64,000 nt of DNA from positions 4,733,001 through 4,797,000 of the forward strand of contig NZ_JAAMNH020000001.1 in the NCBI RefSeq assembly GCF_011065935.2, read 5' to 3'. This DNA is from Clostridium estertheticum (GTDB lineage: Bacteria > Bacillota > Clostridia > Clostridiales > Clostridiaceae). Shown piece after piece: positions 9,601 through 19,113 of this stretch. How positions within the stretch are numbered: the stretch's first letter is position 1; each line of letters opens with the position of its first letter. Below the pieces are notes generated by a model. That model saw only the letters and a list, made by a program, of their open reading frames with translations, ran no database searches and had not been told where the DNA came from. A program made the position numbers and the translations under genes.

Positions 9601-12600
9601 TTGGGTTGATTTTATACCTAAATATTTCATGTCTACCTGAGTTTGACTCCAAGCTAGGTCAAATACTCTATTTACATTGTGAAGTTCACTATATTTTTTT
9701 GCTAAACTCAGTACCTCTGCTTTACTATTGGCTATTGCTGTAGTGAAGGCTACAATACAAGTTTCACCTGGTTTCACCTTAACTCTTCTTCTTAAACACA
9801 CTATAGGATCGAGCACTGCCCCCACAGTATTAGTCAAAAGTGAGTCTCTTTTCATGGCTCTAGGATGTATTATATTTTCACCACGGCCTATGAAATTTTC
9901 TCTGCTAGTCTCATATTGAACAGTCCCTATGGTAGCTCCAAACGTTGCAACAGTTTGCATAAGCCAAGGTTGCAGCTCACCCTTAGCTCTTGGCCTTCTA
10001 GTTGCCAGGATACAGCTAGGATTATCTACATATTCTGTTTTCACGAATAGATTTCCAAAGGCTGGATGCACTATATCTGCATCATAATGAGCTAGAGTTA
10101 CTTCTAAATAGCTAGTTATTTCTAAACTTTTACTCTTAGTACCATGATTTGTAATGGATAATCTTCTTACCTCTGAGTCATCCTCTGTAGACACAGTAAT
10201 TTCCATGCGAGTAGTAATATTATTATCGCCCCTTGTAAATTCAGCTTTGTCTAAGGCAAAGGTTACTTCATAACTATCCCCTTCACTTTTACAAGGTTCA
10301 TAAGCCGCACTAAAGTATTCATTCTCATCCACGTCTTTGATATACACGAACATGCCTGTATTATCTTTTGTCACATCTTCCTTCCATCTATAAATCATAG
10401 TTCTATCTCTTGAAGCATACCCTGACCCACTATTAGAAATCATTAAGGAATAGCTTCCATTAGAAATTAAATGAGTTTCTGGCGATTCTGTTTTTGCTGT
10501 AGTATATTTTCTAACTATAATCTTTTGTTTTCCCATAGTAGTCCCTGATACATTAAATTTATGTTCTCTATCATATACAACCCTTTTAGATATTTTTTCT
10601 TGAAGCAATAATTCCGTAGCTTTAACCTTTGGTAGGCTATGAAATCTTTTTTGAAGTATATTGTTTAATAATACATTATCTATTGCCATTAAGCTCATTC
10701 CTTCATGATGAATCATAAAACACTTAATAATAGCTTTAGATTCTTCACTAGGTATTCTATTTTTAGTATAATCTGCCGCTTCATAAAAGCCATAAGTTCC
10801 CTCTAAGCCTTCACTTGCAAGTCTACGAAGATTATCATAAGCACCTCTAAAATCAGTTTGAAGTGCCATCACTGTAGAATATGGTGAAATAACCAATTCA
10901 TTTGCAAGTCCTCGCTTTAAGCCTACTCCAGCTATACCAAATGCCTTATATTGATAATTTAAATTCACATCGAAATTATAAAATGCAGATTCAGAGATTC
11001 CAAAAGGCACTCCTTTATCATCACAATATTTCTTTTGTGCCTGAATTACAGCTTTATAAGTTTCATCTAGCATTGTTCCCTTATAATTTTTCATTATAAG
11101 TAGGGGCATCAGGTATTCAAACATAGTTCCACTCCAAGAAACTAATCCCTTACCCTTCCCCATAAGAGTCATGGATCTACCAAGCACAAACCAATGTTTC
11201 TTAGGAACATCTCCTTTTGCTATGGCAACAAAGCTAGCCTGCCTTGATTCAGATGCTAATAAATCATAATAACTCTTACCTAAATTATCATTCTCTACGT
11301 CATATCCAATACTAAACAATTCCCTATCTTTGTCATATACCATTTTGAAATCTGTAGCTTCAGCCATAAAGTTCAGTCTTTGTTTCAAGTTCTCAATGCT
11401 ACTAATAATCATTTGAGATTTCTCTTTTGTATTTTGTAAGGATATTTTCAATTTTTTTAGATATTCATCACTAGTAGGCTTAGCATTTAACATATTTAAT
11501 ATTTTACTTATTTTTTTTGGAATAGCATTTAAAGCTGTGTTTTCTAACAAGTTCCTTAAAGAATCACTAATCTCTAAATCAATGTTTTCTTCCAAGGTAA
11601 TATGAAACCAAGGAAAAAATTCATTTATTTCCTCTAAAAATCCTTCTATATCCTCTTTAAGCTTTTTATTCCAATATAGTCCTTTATATGCTTCAATTTT
11701 TTCTGTTTCTTTAATCTTAACAGATAAGTTCACAAGCATATTTTCCCAGGATTTAAAATCTATTCTATCATTGTTTATGTCTCCTATGGCGACCTGATAT
11801 AATTCCTTTGTTCCTGTGGCTTCTTCTATTTCCTTACTAGCTAGCCTCAGGGTGTCCCGCAGGCCTCGAGCTTGCATGTGGTTAAATATTGGAACACATA
11901 AATAATCCTCCAGTGCCTGTGATACCACCCACAGGTAACCAACTAAATTCCCACTATCCACAGTGGATACGTATCTTGGATAAAGCGGTGTTTTAGTTTT
12001 AGTGTCATACCAATTATAAAAATGACCTTTGTAAGTAGCCATATCTTCCATGGAAGTCATAATTTTGCCTATTCTACTAACAGTGTCTATGATTCCTATA
12101 TATCCTAGATCATAGGCAACTATATTCGCGGTAAGGCCCATACCCAAATCCGTTGGAGAAGTTCTATGTGCTACTCCATTAGGCGGGTCTTCTTGATAAT
12201 TATCAGGTCCAAGCCAATTGTTTTCGTCGTTAATATAATCTTGGAAGTAAGCCCAGGTTTTTCTACTTATTTTCCTTAAAAATATCATTTCTTCTTCCTT
12301 TATTTCAAAGGTTTCAAGCACTTTATCTTTACTTATAAAATAGGCAAATAAAGGACTTAATAGCCATATGGTACAGGAAGGTATACTAAGGATACCAATG
12401 CTTACCCCACTATTAAATGCTAGAAATAAAATCAAAAGTGAAACTGCACTACCCATCCACATAAAAGATATAAAATTTTTAAATCTTTTTCCAAGTTTCA
12501 CCTCCACGTCTGCTGCCGTCTGCCACTCTAATAAATTCTTCTTGCTAATAATCAACCTATATAAAGTTCTAATTATGGCATCTAGCATCAAGTATGCTTG

Positions 12601-15303
12601 AAAAGGTATAAAGCAAAAAATCAAAAACACCTGTTCTATACCCATCTTACTATTTTGAATTTTGCCTGATAAACTTATACCAATAGCAGGAGATACTACA
12701 GCTTCTGTTACATCAAATAGTACAGGTGCTAAAATCGCAACAAAAGCTGTAATAAACCATTTATCCGTGCCATCAGGCAATATCCCTCCTAAAGTAAGTA
12801 TAAGCAAAATTGTAATGGCGGGAGCGAGTAAGCTTCTCCTCAGGTTATCTAATATTTTCCATTTAGACATTTTATTTAAAGGTGAAGTACTTTTAAGCCA
12901 AGGTAATAATTGCCAGTCTCCTCTAGTCCACCTATGTAGCCTCATGCAGCTAGAGTTGTAATAAGCTGGGTATCCATCTATAAACTCCACATCCGTTACT
13001 AAAGCAGTTCTAACATATGCACCCTCTAATAAATCGTGGCTTAAAACAGTATTTTCAGGTATCTCATCTTTTAACATATAATTAAAAATATCTACATCGT
13101 AAATTCCTTTTCCAGTAAAAATCCCTTCTCCAAATAAATCCTGATATACATCAGACACAGCGGTAGTATACATATCTATGCCCGTTTCACCAGAAAAAAT
13201 CTTTGAAAACAGTGTTTTATTTGCGCTAAGAATTGAAACTCCAATCCTTGGTTGCATAAGCCCATAGCCTCTGCTCACATTTTTTTTACTATAATTTATA
13301 ACAGCATTATTTAGTGGATGCGCCATAGCACCTATTAATTTCTTAGCAGAGTCCCTTGGAAGCTTTGTATCTGCATCTAAGGTAATAACATATTTAACAG
13401 ACCTAAGCGTCTCTGCATTGTTACTAATTACATTGTAACTGGTATTTTCACTACCTCGAAGAAACTCATTAAACTCCATAAGCTTTCCACGTTTTCTTTC
13501 CCAACCTATCCACTTATTTTCACTTTTATTGTACTGCCTTAATCTATTTAAGAAGAAAAATATTTCTTTCCCTTTTTTACAATACTTTTTATTTAGTTCT
13601 TCTATGGCTAAGAGCCCTTTACTCACTACTACTTTATCGCCTTCTTCTTCCTCCGTGGCACTGTCCTTAAAATCTCCAAGTAGTGCAAAATACAAATTAT
13701 TTTGGGAATTGGCTAAATAGTATATTTCTAAGTCACCTATTAACTCTTCTACCCTAGAAGGATTATTGAGTAAGGTTGGGATTACTACAACTGTACTATA
13801 TCTCTCTGGTATCACTTCTTTAAAATCCATTTTAGGAATAAAAGATGGCGAAATTAAAACACTTACACTCCAGTTGAGAATTGATATTGCTATTTCGCTA
13901 CAAGGCACTAATATCACAATTATAGCTATAACATATCTCCATAATGTTATATCCTTATCATACAATAGACTAAATACAATAAATATACATATTATTAACA
14001 TTGTGAATGCAATAATAGTACCTATATATAAATTTTCTCTATTCTTTTTAGTAATATTTTCAAACCAGCCTATACCTGTATTCTTGTATCCTATTTTTTC
14101 CTTCAATTCATTGATTCCTTCATCTACCAAATAATACCCAACGTGTTGTTTATAGGTATTGGTTTCTGATGCCCCACTTTGTTTGCAACATTCAATAAGT
14201 TTTTTTGCTATATAGGATTCAGGAAGCTTTGTATGTTTGTGTATCTTTTCTATTTCATGCCTATAATTATCTCTTGACTTAAAATCCATCTCCCCATAAA
14301 TACAAGCTGGATCCTCCCTTAAGATACTTTCTACAGAACTTAGTTTTTCGAAATATTTTTTCCAATTCAAACCTTCAATGACTCTTATGCTATTAATAGA
14401 ATTACCCATAGATATTTCAAAATTAGCCTCTATTTGATGCTCTAAGGAAATGATTTTTTCTGAACTTGTTTCAAGTGCGGAAAGCCTTTCATCTATAAAC
14501 CCATAAATTTCTTTTGAATCAATGCCATTATCCCTGAGTAGTTTCAATAATCTTTCTGTAAAATGAGAATTAAATGTAAGCTTTTCACTATTTAATATAG
14601 ATACCGCATTTGCAATTTTACCTTCATTGAAACTATTAATTAATCGCTCTGCAACCAGTTCCGCTTCTTTTTTATCCCCCTCTGCTTTACCAATTTTCTC
14701 AGTTATCTTACTAATATTTTGAATTAATGCTATTCGTAGCATAATAGGAATAGCCCATAGTTCACCACTGGTAAGTAAGGTATTCTTTTGATAAGCCCTA
14801 ATAAAGTTTGCAATAATACTTTCATCAATTCTACCATCAGTGTGGGATACTATTTCAATAGCAATATGATAAACCCTTGGATATCCCTTCATAACTCCTT
14901 TATATATGACTGGTAGGTCATTATAATATGTTTTAGGCATATTATGTTTTATACTCTTATACTCCTTTTCTACCAAGTAAAGATTATCCAAAAGCCATTC
15001 TGCCGCAGGTACTACAACTCTTTTATTTCTTCCTTCCTTATATATGTTTTCGTAGCCATTTAATATCTTTTCATAGCTTCTATCTAAATTACTAATAAGC
15101 TTTTTCTTGCAATTAGTATTCCTGATATCAGAGTAATGACGTGCTATTTCAGAGGCATGTTTTTCTAAATCCTCTCTATTTACATTTATGGTTGGAATAT
15201 CCTTTAGTAAATTTTCTTCTCGGTAATAATTCAGATTTTTCCTTACCACTAAGTAAATTAAAACACCTATTACGGCTATTGCCCCTAATGTAATTTGCAG
15301 CAC
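6673..15303 (-). CDS. Giant cyclic beta-1,2-glucan synthase (GT84 plus GH94 domains, NdvB type)
   Basis: About 2876 residues. The order is: an N-terminal membrane anchor; helices near residues 430-490; a GT84-type glycosyltransferase with LDADTKLP (about 645) and an RWTRGDWQ motif (about 797); a helix bundle (about 840-980); a glycoamylase-like domain with SPYSTVMAL (about 1470); two GH94 N-terminal beta-sandwich domains (about 1600-1850 and 2110-2350); and the GH94 phosphorylase-like catalytic domain with GSGDWNDGM (about 2564). In the NdvB/Cgs family the first half polymerises and cyclises beta-1,2-glucan and the GH94 part trims chain length. Two in-frame GTG starts exist; 15303 is used because AAGGGG lies nine bases before it, while 15312 abuts that site. 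It is a single-gene unit. The product could instead be another beta-glucan. Confidence 0.88.
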   Translation of the reverse strand: MLQITLGAIAVIGVLIYLVVRKNLNYYREENLLKDIPTINVNREDLEKHASEIARHYSDIRNTNCKKKLISNLDRSYEKILNGYENIYKEGRNKRVVVPAAEWLLDNLYLVEKEYKSIKHNMPKTYYNDLPVIYKGVMKGYPRVYHIAIEIVSHTDGRIDESIIANFIRAYQKNTLLTSGELWAIPIMLRIALIQNISKITEKIGKAEGDKKEAELVAERLINSFNEGKIANAVSILNSEKLTFNSHFTERLLKLLRDNGIDSKEIYGFIDERLSALETSSEKIISLEHQIEANFEISMGNSINSIRVIEGLNWKKYFEKLSSVESILREDPACIYGEMDFKSRDNYRHEIEKIHKHTKLPESYIAKKLIECCKQSGASETNTYKQHVGYYLVDEGINELKEKIGYKNTGIGWFENITKKNRENLYIGTIIAFTMLIICIFIVFSLLYDKDITLWRYVIAIIVILVPCSEIAISILNWSVSVLISPSFIPKMDFKEVIPERYSTVVVIPTLLNNPSRVEELIGDLEIYYLANSQNNLYFALLGDFKDSATEEEEGDKVVVSKGLLAIEELNKKYCKKGKEIFFFLNRLRQYNKSENKWIGWERKRGKLMEFNEFLRGSENTSYNVISNNAETLRSVKYVITLDADTKLPRDSAKKLIGAMAHPLNNAVINYSKKNVSRGYGLMQPRIGVSILSANKTLFSKIFSGETGIDMYTTAVSDVYQDLFGEGIFTGKGIYDVDIFNYMLKDEIPENTVLSHDLLEGAYVRTALVTDVEFIDGYPAYYNSSCMRLHRWTRGDWQLLPWLKSTSPLNKMSKWKILDNLRRSLLAPAITILLILTLGGILPDGTDKWFITAFVAILAPVLFDVTEAVVSPAIGISLSGKIQNSKMGIEQVFLIFCFIPFQAYLMLDAIIRTLYRLIISKKNLLEWQTAADVEVKLGKRFKNFISFMWMGSAVSLLILFLAFNSGVSIGILSIPSCTIWLLSPLFAYFISKDKVLETFEIKEEEMIFLRKISRKTWAYFQDYINDENNWLGPDNYQEDPPNGVAHRTSPTDLGMGLTANIVAYDLGYIGIIDTVSRIGKIMTSMEDMATYKGHFYNWYDTKTKTPLYPRYVSTVDSGNLVGYLWVVSQALEDYLCVPIFNHMQARGLRDTLRLASKEIEEATGTKELYQVAIGDINNDRIDFKSWENMLVNLSVKIKETEKIEAYKGLYWNKKLKEDIEGFLEEINEFFPWFHITLEENIDLEISDSLRNLLENTALNAIPKKISKILNMLNAKPTSDEYLKKLKISLQNTKEKSQMIISSIENLKQRLNFMAEATDFKMVYDKDRELFSIGYDVENDNLGKSYYDLLASESRQASFVAIAKGDVPKKHWFVLGRSMTLMGKGKGLVSWSGTMFEYLMPLLIMKNYKGTMLDETYKAVIQAQKKYCDDKGVPFGISESAFYNFDVNLNYQYKAFGIAGVGLKRGLANELVISPYSTVMALQTDFRGAYDNLRRLASEGLEGTYGFYEAADYTKNRIPSEESKAIIKCFMIHHEGMSLMAIDNVLLNNILQKRFHSLPKVKATELLLQEKISKRVVYDREHKFNVSGTTMGKQKIIVRKYTTAKTESPETHLISNGSYSLMISNSGSGYASRDRTMIYRWKEDVTKDNTGMFVYIKDVDENEYFSAAYEPCKSEGDSYEVTFALDKAEFTRGDNNITTRMEITVSTEDDSEVRRLSITNHGTKSKSLEITSYLEVTLAHYDADIVHPAFGNLFVKTEYVDNPSCILATRRPRAKGELQPWLMQTVATFGATIGTVQYETSRENFIGRGENIIHPRAMKRDSLLTNTVGAVLDPIVCLRRRVKVKPGETCIVAFTTAIANSKAEVLSLAKKYSELHNVNRVFDLAWSQTQVDMKYLGIKSTQANLYQVMASKILFLNSTFKERGEYIKKVKTGQSTLWGYGISGDLPIMLLIARESKDRDLARQLVNAHEYLGLKGLRVDLVIINLQKTSYDQPLQADIKNLVGSSHLRDKENKPGGLFILNNATIREEDIDLFIAIARIVIDSSKGMLVSQIRNNNKKLEKQPFLKKTENKFTFKPHKFDIKPLEYFNDLGGFDTENENYTILLKDFNNTPAPWINVISNGDFGFHVSESGSAYTWQGNSRENKITAWSNDWISDEPSEVIYLRDDIQGNVWSITPKPIRDAGEYLIQHGFGYSTFKHEACGIMGSVTMFVPRSHNLKLCKIKLVNNSDIARELSITYYAEIVMGVVREHTAQHIVTYLNEEKKYIYATNTYSQNFGKLNAFLKLVGGENQSFTGDRGEFLGRGGSVEQPQALKRVRLSNNVGAGLDPCLAVTSKIHLEPNMEIELVAILGENEDLESISKAIVEFEDFERVDTELQKVKDYWEKLLHTLQVKTPDKSMDLMLNGWLMYQTIVCRLWARTAFYQSGGAYGFRDQLQDVIPVSLLEPSMTKKQILLSASRQFIEGDVQHWWHPVVDSGIRTRFSDDLLWLPFVTMDYIKNTGDFDILEESAQYLMDTTLAEGEDERYSISGKADFTGSIYEHCTKAIDKALKFGPHNIPLMGSGDWNDGMSTVGNQGKGESVWLGWFLYNILEKFSEACRYKKDEGRLKRYVEMQEYIRINLEDNAWDGNWYRRAYFDDGKALGSSENEECKIDSLAQSWAVISGAANSERAAVAMKSLEQYLIKEDSGMILLLTPPFSKSALEPGYIKGYVPGVRENGGQYTHAATWVILAFAKLGSGNKATKLYNMINPINHTKTLSQCERYKTEPYVMTADVYGKEPHTGRGGWSWYTGTSGWMYTTGIEAILGFKLKEGKGFTIEPCVPEEWSQYEIVYKKDKFEYVIEVKRQGDKGIWLDGNLCSDGLVPFIDGVHKVEVII

Positions 15304-15410
15304 TATAACCACCCCTTCAACACTTTTTTGCTAATTATGTTTATAAATATTTAGGACTAACTTAAATTATTATCTCCAACTAACCGATTAATTATTAGTA
15401 AAAATAAGAA

Positions 15411-15447
15411 AAAGAACTCACAATAAATCATTGTGAGTTCTTTTTCT
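15411..15447. terminator. Bidirectional intrinsic terminator
   Basis: AAGAACTCACAAT pairs with ATTGTGAGTTCTT across a short AAATC loop, followed by T-rich sequence. It ends the M18 aminopeptidase gene on the minus strand. Confidence 0.88.
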
Positions 15448-15457
15448 TATTTTCCTA

Positions 15458-16759
15458 CTAAATTTTATAAAATTCTTGGAAGGATCTTGTAACATAAGTA
15501 TGATCTGTTACTCCACCTAGTTCTCTTATAGAATGCATAGCTAGAGTTGGACTTCCCATATCCACTGAGCGTATATTTAAATGAGTTGAAGATATTGGTC
15601 CTATAGTTGAACCTCCACGGGCATCAGAACGATTTACAAATTTTTGTACTGGCACCCCTGCTTTTTCGCAAACTAATTCATAAACTGCATCAGAGTTACT
15701 ATCAGTAGTGTAGCTTTGACTAGCACTAATTTTTATAACTGGACCTTTATTAATATAAGGCTTATTTGTTGGGTCATTCTTTTCAGGACTGTTAGGATGA
15801 ACAGCATGTGCATTATCTGCAGATATTATAAAGGATTTAGAAATAGCTCTTAAAAAATCCTCTCGATTTTTACCCTGTGATATTGTAATTCGCTCTAAGA
15901 TGTCAACTAACATATTTGAGTCAGCGCCCTGCTTAGTTGCACTCCCAACTTCTTCGTTATCAAAGCAAACCATTACATTTGTTGCCTCTACAGCCGGCAC
16001 TTTAGCTAGTGCTCTTATACCTGCATGTACCATGGCGAGATCATCTAATCTTGAACTTGAAATAAATTCATTATTTAACCCTATAATTGATCCCTTTTCA
16101 TATTCATAAAGAAATAAATCAAAATCTATAATTTGTTTATTTTCTACAGATAATTCACTTGCAATGGCACTCATAAGATAATTATTTTTTTCTAATTCTT
16201 CACTCACCATTGCCAGTAGCGGCAGCGTATCCTTTTGTTTATTTAGTTCAATTCCAGTATTTATATCCCTATTCATATGGATAGCTAAATTTGGAATTAT
16301 CATTATTGGCTTGTTAATATTCACCAGCCTTGTTTCTGGATATAGAATATTTTCACTTCTTAAAGTTACCCTTCCAGCTATAGCTAGTGGTCTATCCATC
16401 CAAGTATTTAATATTGGTCCACCATAAACCTCTGTGTTTAACCTTACATATGTATTGTCTACTATCATTTCTGGTGCGGGCTTAATTCTAAAGCTAGGTG
16501 AATCTGTATGCGCTCCAATAATTTTAAAGCCAGTTTCTTCGATTTCTCCACGTCCAACTACAAAAGCAGTTATCGCAGAATCATTTTTAGTCACAAAATA
16601 TTTTCCGCCTTTTACAAGGTTCCACTTTTCTTCTTCTTTAATTTCCACAAAGCCTTCACTGCATAAATCTTCTTTAGCCTTTGCTACAGCATGAAAAGCT
16701 GTTGGACTATCATAAATAAAATCAATAAGATTTTGGGCAAATTCTAATTCACTATTCAT
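15458..16759 (-). CDS. M18 family aminopeptidase
   Basis: This 433-residue zinc aminopeptidase, of the aspartyl aminopeptidase family, removes N-terminal residues from peptides in the cytoplasm. The metal-binding GAHTDSP has H84 and D86, followed later by DNEEVGS with the catalytic glutamate pair, SADNAHAVHPN with the third histidine, and a C-terminal SIRE region. The length is normal. An ATG is preceded by GGAGG. It is monocistronic with its own terminator. The precise N-terminal residue preference cannot be read from sequence. Confidence 0.93.
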   Translation of the reverse strand: MNSELEFAQNLIDFIYDSPTAFHAVAKAKEDLCSEGFVEIKEEEKWNLVKGGKYFVTKNDSAITAFVVGRGEIEETGFKIIGAHTDSPSFRIKPAPEMIVDNTYVRLNTEVYGGPILNTWMDRPLAIAGRVTLRSENILYPETRLVNINKPIMIIPNLAIHMNRDINTGIELNKQKDTLPLLAMVSEELEKNNYLMSAIASELSVENKQIIDFDLFLYEYEKGSIIGLNNEFISSSRLDDLAMVHAGIRALAKVPAVEATNVMVCFDNEEVGSATKQGADSNMLVDILERITISQGKNREDFLRAISKSFIISADNAHAVHPNSPEKNDPTNKPYINKGPVIKISASQSYTTDSNSDAVYELVCEKAGVPVQKFVNRSDARGGSTIGPISSTHLNIRSVDMGSPTLAMHSIRELGGVTDHTYVTRSFQEFYKI

Positions 16760-16933
16760 ATATATTCCTCCAATGCATATTGTGGCACATAAGCACTTTG
16801 CTTATCCCCTTCACTATTATAACAAAAGTTTTGGTATTATTCCTATAAATTCTAAATTAATGCTATAATTAATTGTTAAATGAGTGTTTAAAAATCAATT
16901 TCTTAAATTATACTGATATTCAGAGGTGAAAAT

Positions 16934-18121
16934 ATGTTATCAAAATTTTTAATTTCAAAATTCGTAAAAGATTATGCAAACATTAATAATAAAAAAGTAC
17001 GAGATGCCTATGGTTACCTAGGCGGCTTAGTTGGAATTATAGTAAACTTAATGCTTTTTATTACAAAACTAATTATAGGAGTACTATTAAATAGTATAGC
17101 AGTTACTGCAGATGCCTTTAATAATCTTTCAGATGTAGCTTCTTCAGTTATTACAATTCTAGGTTTTAAACTAGCCAATAAACCACCAGATAAAGAGCAC
17201 CCCTTTGGTCACGGAAGGCTTGAATATATTTCTGGACTTTTAGTTTCCCTTTTAGTAATGCTAGTTGGTATTGAGTTTATTAAAACCTCCTTTGATAGAA
17301 TAATTCATCCCTCAAAGGTGATTTTCACCCTCATACCCTTTATATTAATATTGATATCTATAGGATTTAAAATTTGGATCAGTGGATTTAATAAGACCCT
17401 AGGTAGAACTATAAAATCTTCTGCCCTTGAAGCTTCCTCCTTTGATGCATTAAGTGACGTAATTAGCTCGAGCTGTGTTGCATTATCACTACTTCTTTCT
17501 AACTGGATTGACTTTCCTATAGATGGATACATAGGAATACTAGTATCCTTTATAATAATATATGCTGGTTTTTCACTTATTAAAGATACTATGAATCCCT
17601 TGCTTGGTGAAGCTCCTGATATGGAACTCGTAAAAGGACTTCAAGCAAAGTTACTATCCTATGACCATATTACTGGTGCACATGATTTAGTTATCCATAA
17701 CTATGGACCCAGTAGATGCATGGGATCTGTTCACGCAGAAGTTCCCTGTGATATTTCTATAGTTGAAATCCATGAGATTATAGACAAAGCTGAAAAAGAA
17801 ATTTCAGAGGAATTTGACATACATCTAGTTATTCACATGGACCCTATAAATACAGATGATGAAGAGGTTAATGCCTGTCGTTTAGAACTTTTAAAGGCAT
17901 TAGCATATTTTCCTATAATAAAATCAATCCATGATTTTAGAATTGTAGGTAGCGGTGAATATAAAAATTTAATCTTTGATGCTGTAATGGATTTTAACCC
18001 TAGCTTTACAGCAAGTGATGAGTCTAAACTAGGTGAGGAAATTAATATTGAACTCAAGAAACGTTGCCCTCAGTATAATGCCTTGATGACATTAGATAGA
18101 GATTATTTGGGGGTTGTATAA
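16934..18121 (+). CDS. Cation diffusion facilitator transporter
   Basis: This 395-residue CDF protein exports divalent metals (zinc, manganese, iron or cobalt) in exchange for protons. Six membrane helices occupy about residues 30-220. The transport-site motif ADAFNNLSD lies in helix 2, HPFGHGR follows it, and the second site DALSDV lies in helix 5. The cytoplasmic C-terminal domain, longer than the minimal family by about 90 residues, starts near residue 235 and carries several His and Asp residues. GAGGTG precedes the ATG. A long palindrome follows the stop codon. Confidence 0.92.
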   Translation: MLSKFLISKFVKDYANINNKKVRDAYGYLGGLVGIIVNLMLFITKLIIGVLLNSIAVTADAFNNLSDVASSVITILGFKLANKPPDKEHPFGHGRLEYISGLLVSLLVMLVGIEFIKTSFDRIIHPSKVIFTLIPFILILISIGFKIWISGFNKTLGRTIKSSALEASSFDALSDVISSSCVALSLLLSNWIDFPIDGYIGILVSFIIIYAGFSLIKDTMNPLLGEAPDMELVKGLQAKLLSYDHITGAHDLVIHNYGPSRCMGSVHAEVPCDISIVEIHEIIDKAEKEISEEFDIHLVIHMDPINTDDEEVNACRLELLKALAYFPIIKSIHDFRIVGSGEYKNLIFDAVMDFNPSFTASDESKLGEEINIELKKRCPQYNALMTLDRDYLGVV

Positions 18122-18125
18122 AGAG

Positions 18126-18235
18126 AAAAAAGTATATATTACTACAAATGCATTCACGACCCTAAGTAATTCTAAAATTTATTTTAGAATTACTAAAGCG
18201 AAGGGAATGCATTTTACGTAATATATACTTTTTTT
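18126..18235. repeat. MITE-like palindrome, family 2, copy 1
   Basis: A 110-bp near-palindrome. AAAAAAGTATATATTAC, AAATGCATTC and AGTAATTCTAAAAT are mirrored on the other side by ATTTTAGAATTACT, GAATGCATTT and GTAATATATACTTTTTT. The same modules in the same order recur at 47470..47700. It sits between the CDF stop codon and a decapitated WYL regulator, so it may mark the deletion or insertion junction. It could also work as a terminator for the CDF gene. Confidence 0.75.
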
Positions 18236-18261
18236 GCGCTTTAGATCATGCTTTTTTATAA

Positions 18262-18855
18262 TATATCAACAGAATAAAAGATCGCGTTGATTTTTTGTCG
18301 GTACATCAACAAGAAGAAATCCCATTTTTAAAACAGCTGTTAGATGCAGCAATTAAACAAGATGTTATAATAATTAGTCATGATAAAAATGGAATAACTA
18401 GCACTAGGAGTATTCAACCCATTGGAATTTACTCAAATGAAGGAAAGTGGTATTGTCCATCTTATTGTTTTTTATCTAAAGATTACAGGGTCTTTAGATG
18501 TGACCATATAAAATCTGTAGATCTTGATTCAAATACGAGTCCTATTGACTTATCCAATATTAATTTAAAGAATCGCTTTATTATCCACAATGATACTAAA
18601 GAAACTTTTGAATTATATGTGGAGTTAACTAACAAAGGTGTAGAAAAATATCTATCTGCAAGGTGGCCAAATATTGAACTTACTAAACGAGAAGATGGTT
18701 CTGGATTTTTGAATGGTAATATCTCAAAACACGATATTAGCTTTTTTTCTGATTACTTTATTACATATAGTAAAAATGCAATTATCGAAAAACCTTATGA
18801 GTTAATTGAATGCCTAAAAGAGGAACTAAATATAATTTTAAACCAGTATAACTAA
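18262..18855 (+). pseudogene. WYL-domain transcriptional regulator, N-terminal HTH missing
   Basis: The frame contains only the C-terminal effector part of a YafY/DeoR-type regulator: the SIQPIGIYSNEGKWY strand pair of the WYL domain and the following C-terminal extension region. Intact relatives are about 300 residues with an N-terminal winged helix, which is absent. An in-frame TAA lies at 18259, just upstream, and then comes the palindrome. The only in-frame start is TTG at 18295 without a good ribosome site. The remainder has no internal stop, so the truncation may be recent or the domain may still be used. Confidence 0.75.
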
Positions 18856-18978
18856 TAAAATATGGATAAGCATCTTATGTAATTTCATAAGTCAGCTCAT
18901 ATTGCAATGCACAAACGAGAAACCTATCTCATGATATAATTTTTTTTAGTGCAAATTAAAGATTATTTATGAAATTTT

Positions 18979-19009
18979 TAGCAGTGGACATTCCACTGCT
19001 CTTTTTTTT
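18979..19009 (+). terminator. Intrinsic terminator
   Basis: AGCAGTGGA pairs with TCCACTGCT across a short loop, followed by eight T. It lies downstream of the WYL remnant and upstream of the xre promoter. Confidence 0.85.
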
Positions 19010-19031
19010 CCCAAAATAAATCTTGTATTTT

Positions 19032-19098
19032 TGCAAAGCTCGCTTGACATTTAATGCAAAGCATACTATACTTAAAATGCAAAGTAAACATTGCAAAG
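19032..19098 (+). promoter_or_regulatory. Sigma-A promoter with repeated TGCAAAG boxes
   Basis: TTGACA (19044-19049) and TATACT (19067-19072) are separated by 17 bp, a near-consensus promoter. Four TGCAAAG boxes start at 19032, 19055, 19078 and 19092. The first three are spaced exactly 23 bp apart; the second falls between -35 and -10 and the third just after -10. This looks like an operator for the XRE regulator encoded directly downstream. Confidence 0.75.
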
Positions 19099-19113
19099 GA
19101 GAGATAAATCCAG

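Noticed and set aside
12662..12961. Long plus-strand frames opposite the giant glucan synthase gene (also 7385..7819, 8183..8485, 13766..14134)
   Set aside because: They are antisense shadows of a strongly conserved coding sequence and lack ribosome sites.
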